Shown: piece after piece, positions 12,446-13,256 of the stretch
Layout: each line of letters starts with the position of its first letter
How positions within the stretch are numbered: position 1 is the stretch's first letter
Source of the DNA: JBDNIO01 sp041688215
GTDB lineage: Bacteria > Pseudomonadota > Gammaproteobacteria > Nevskiales > Salinisphaeraceae
Reading direction: 5' to 3'
DNA length: 13,256 nucleotides
Assembly (NCBI GenBank): GCA_041688215.1
Contig: JBDNIO010000006.1
Span: 1-13,256, forward strand
Translations under genes and position numbers: made by a program
Notes under the pieces: model-generated
The model's database searches: none
Told to the model about the DNA's origin: nothing
Seen by the model: only the letters and a program-made list of their open reading frames with translations

Positions 12446-13256
12446 CGGTCATCCCGTTGCCGCGCTCCTGGCCGGCGTCTTGCTCCTGACCAGCGTCACC
12501 GCCGCGCAGGCCGCACCGAATACCTTTAACACTGCGCTGCCCGTCGCCCAAGGCGAATTTATCTGGCGCGAACAGGCGGTGTTGCGTGAGCGTTCCAGCG
12601 ATGGCCCGCGTGACCGGGATATTTCGGTGCAAGCGCTGGTCAGCGTGCTCGGCTACGGCATTAACAGCCGTTTGGCCGTATTCGGCGCGGTGCCCTATTT
12701 CTTCAATCGCGAGTTGGACGTGACAACGCCGATGGGCCGTGTCAATCGGGACACCAACGGCTTTGGCGATGCCACGGTCTTTGCCCGCTACACCGCTTAC
12801 AAACACGACTTCACCGGCGGCACTTTTCGCATCGCCCCGGTGGCCGGAATTACTGCGCCCACTGGTGATGACAACGATCGCGACCGCTTCGGCGACCTGC
12901 CGCGCCCACTGCAAACCGGCGATGGTGCCTGGGACGGTTTCGGCGGCGTGGTAACCACCTACCAGACCCTGCAATACCAAGTTGATGCGCAGCTGCAATA
13001 CCGCGAAAACGGTCGCCACGACGGTTTCGCCGCCGGTGACGAGGCCCGCTTCGACGCGTCCTTGCAATATCGTATCTGGCCGTGGGAATTTACCTCCGGC
13101 ACACCGGGATTCGTCTATGCCCTGCTCGAATCCAATCTCGTGTATCGCGAGCGCAACGACATCGGCAGCGGTACCGATCGCGACTCGGGTGGCGCGCAAT
13201 GGCTGTTGGCGCCAGGCCTGCAATATATCGGCCGGCGCTGGATTTTCGAGGGCACA
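12435..13256 (+). CDS. Outer-membrane beta-barrel protein, partial
   Basis: An open frame of 274 residues that runs off the window, starting at a GTG at 12435 with GGGAG seven bases upstream and overlapping the HMA gene, hence translationally coupled. Residues 1-26 form a signal peptide (LLAGVLLLTSVTAAQAA). The mature part shows alternating amphipathic strands with aromatic girdles (SVLGYGINSRLAVFGAVPYF, GDATVFARYTAY, FRIAPVAGITAPTGDD, LLAPGLQYIG), in the style of the MetA-type/transporter barrels (Phenol_MetA_deg-like). Coupling to a periplasmic HMA protein suggests a metal-linked channel or export role, by inference. A large antisense frame (12387-13223, minus strand) exists but is a shadow. 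Confidence 0.8.
   Translation, partial: MLNNGHPVAALLAGVLLLTSVTAAQAAPNTFNTALPVAQGEFIWREQAVLRERSSDGPRDRDISVQALVSVLGYGINSRLAVFGAVPYFFNRELDVTTPMGRVNRDTNGFGDATVFARYTAYKHDFTGGTFRIAPVAGITAPTGDDNDRDRFGDLPRPLQTGDGAWDGFGGVVTTYQTLQYQVDAQLQYRENGRHDGFAAGDEARFDASLQYRIWPWEFTSGTPGFVYALLESNLVYRERNDIGSGTDRDSGGAQWLLAPGLQYIGRRWIFEGT

Noticed and set aside
12387..13223. Minus-strand open frame of 278 codons
   Set aside because: Antisense to the coupled HMA and barrel genes. The sense frame has a signal peptide, ribosome site and barrel strands; the antisense product has no recognisable domain.

Overview
The window reads as a chromosomal or island segment from a Gram-negative proteobacterium, most likely a gammaproteobacterium with an active sulfur metabolism. 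This is inferred from the gene families (type II SQR, PDO, PmpAB, MerT/P/F/A, an outer-membrane barrel) and from SD-type ribosome sites. No transposase, integrase, rRNA, tRNA or CRISPR array was seen. Two functional modules lie side by side: hydrogen sulfide/persulfide handling at about 0.3-6.9 kb (with thiol-redox genes to about 7.6 kb), and mercury/heavy-metal resistance at about 8.2-13.26 kb.

Sulfide module. A divergent promoter near 2.46 kb drives an ETHE1-type persulfide dioxygenase leftwards and a type II sulfide:quinone oxidoreductase rightwards. Downstream of the dioxygenase are two broken rhodanese pieces, a secreted DsrE-family protein and a MAPEG membrane protein. A second divergent promoter near 5.97 kb drives a TauE/SafE anion exporter, an AzoR-type flavin reductase and a TPMT-like methyltransferase leftwards, and a split YeeE/YedE (PmpA/PmpB) sulfur transporter rightwards. 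Both divergent gaps carry the same dyad, TATAC-N8-GTATA, so one regulator encoded outside this window probably controls all four arms. Expected flow: SQR oxidises sulfide to persulfide/polysulfide, the dioxygenase converts glutathione persulfide to sulfite, TauE exports sulfite or related anions, PmpAB moves a sulfur species across the membrane, and a rhodanese (here decayed) would have exchanged sulfane sulfur.

Middle region. A peroxiredoxin-like protein with a CPIC site, a 5'-truncated DehI-like gene ending at a REP/dRS3-like palindrome, then a tight overlapping unit of a thioredoxin/glutaredoxin-like protein, a MerR-family regulator and a YnfA-type membrane protein. As printed, the YnfA gene carries a single-base frameshift.

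Mercury module. On the minus strand merR-merT-merP-merF-merA lie in one direction, with a recognisable MerR-type promoter (GTAC-N4-GTAC between widely spaced -35 and -10) between merR and merT. Divergent from merR is a second MerR-type promoter with a perfect 20-bp palindrome and a 19-bp spacer, driving a periplasmic HMA-domain protein (CPYC) and an outer-membrane beta-barrel protein that runs off the window.

Most notable points: the shared sulfide operator, the rhodanese remnants in permuted order, the in-frame MerF-TGA-MerA arrangement in which the stop falls where the second Cys of the MerF C-terminal pair is expected, the HMA/barrel unit, and the frameshifted ynfA.
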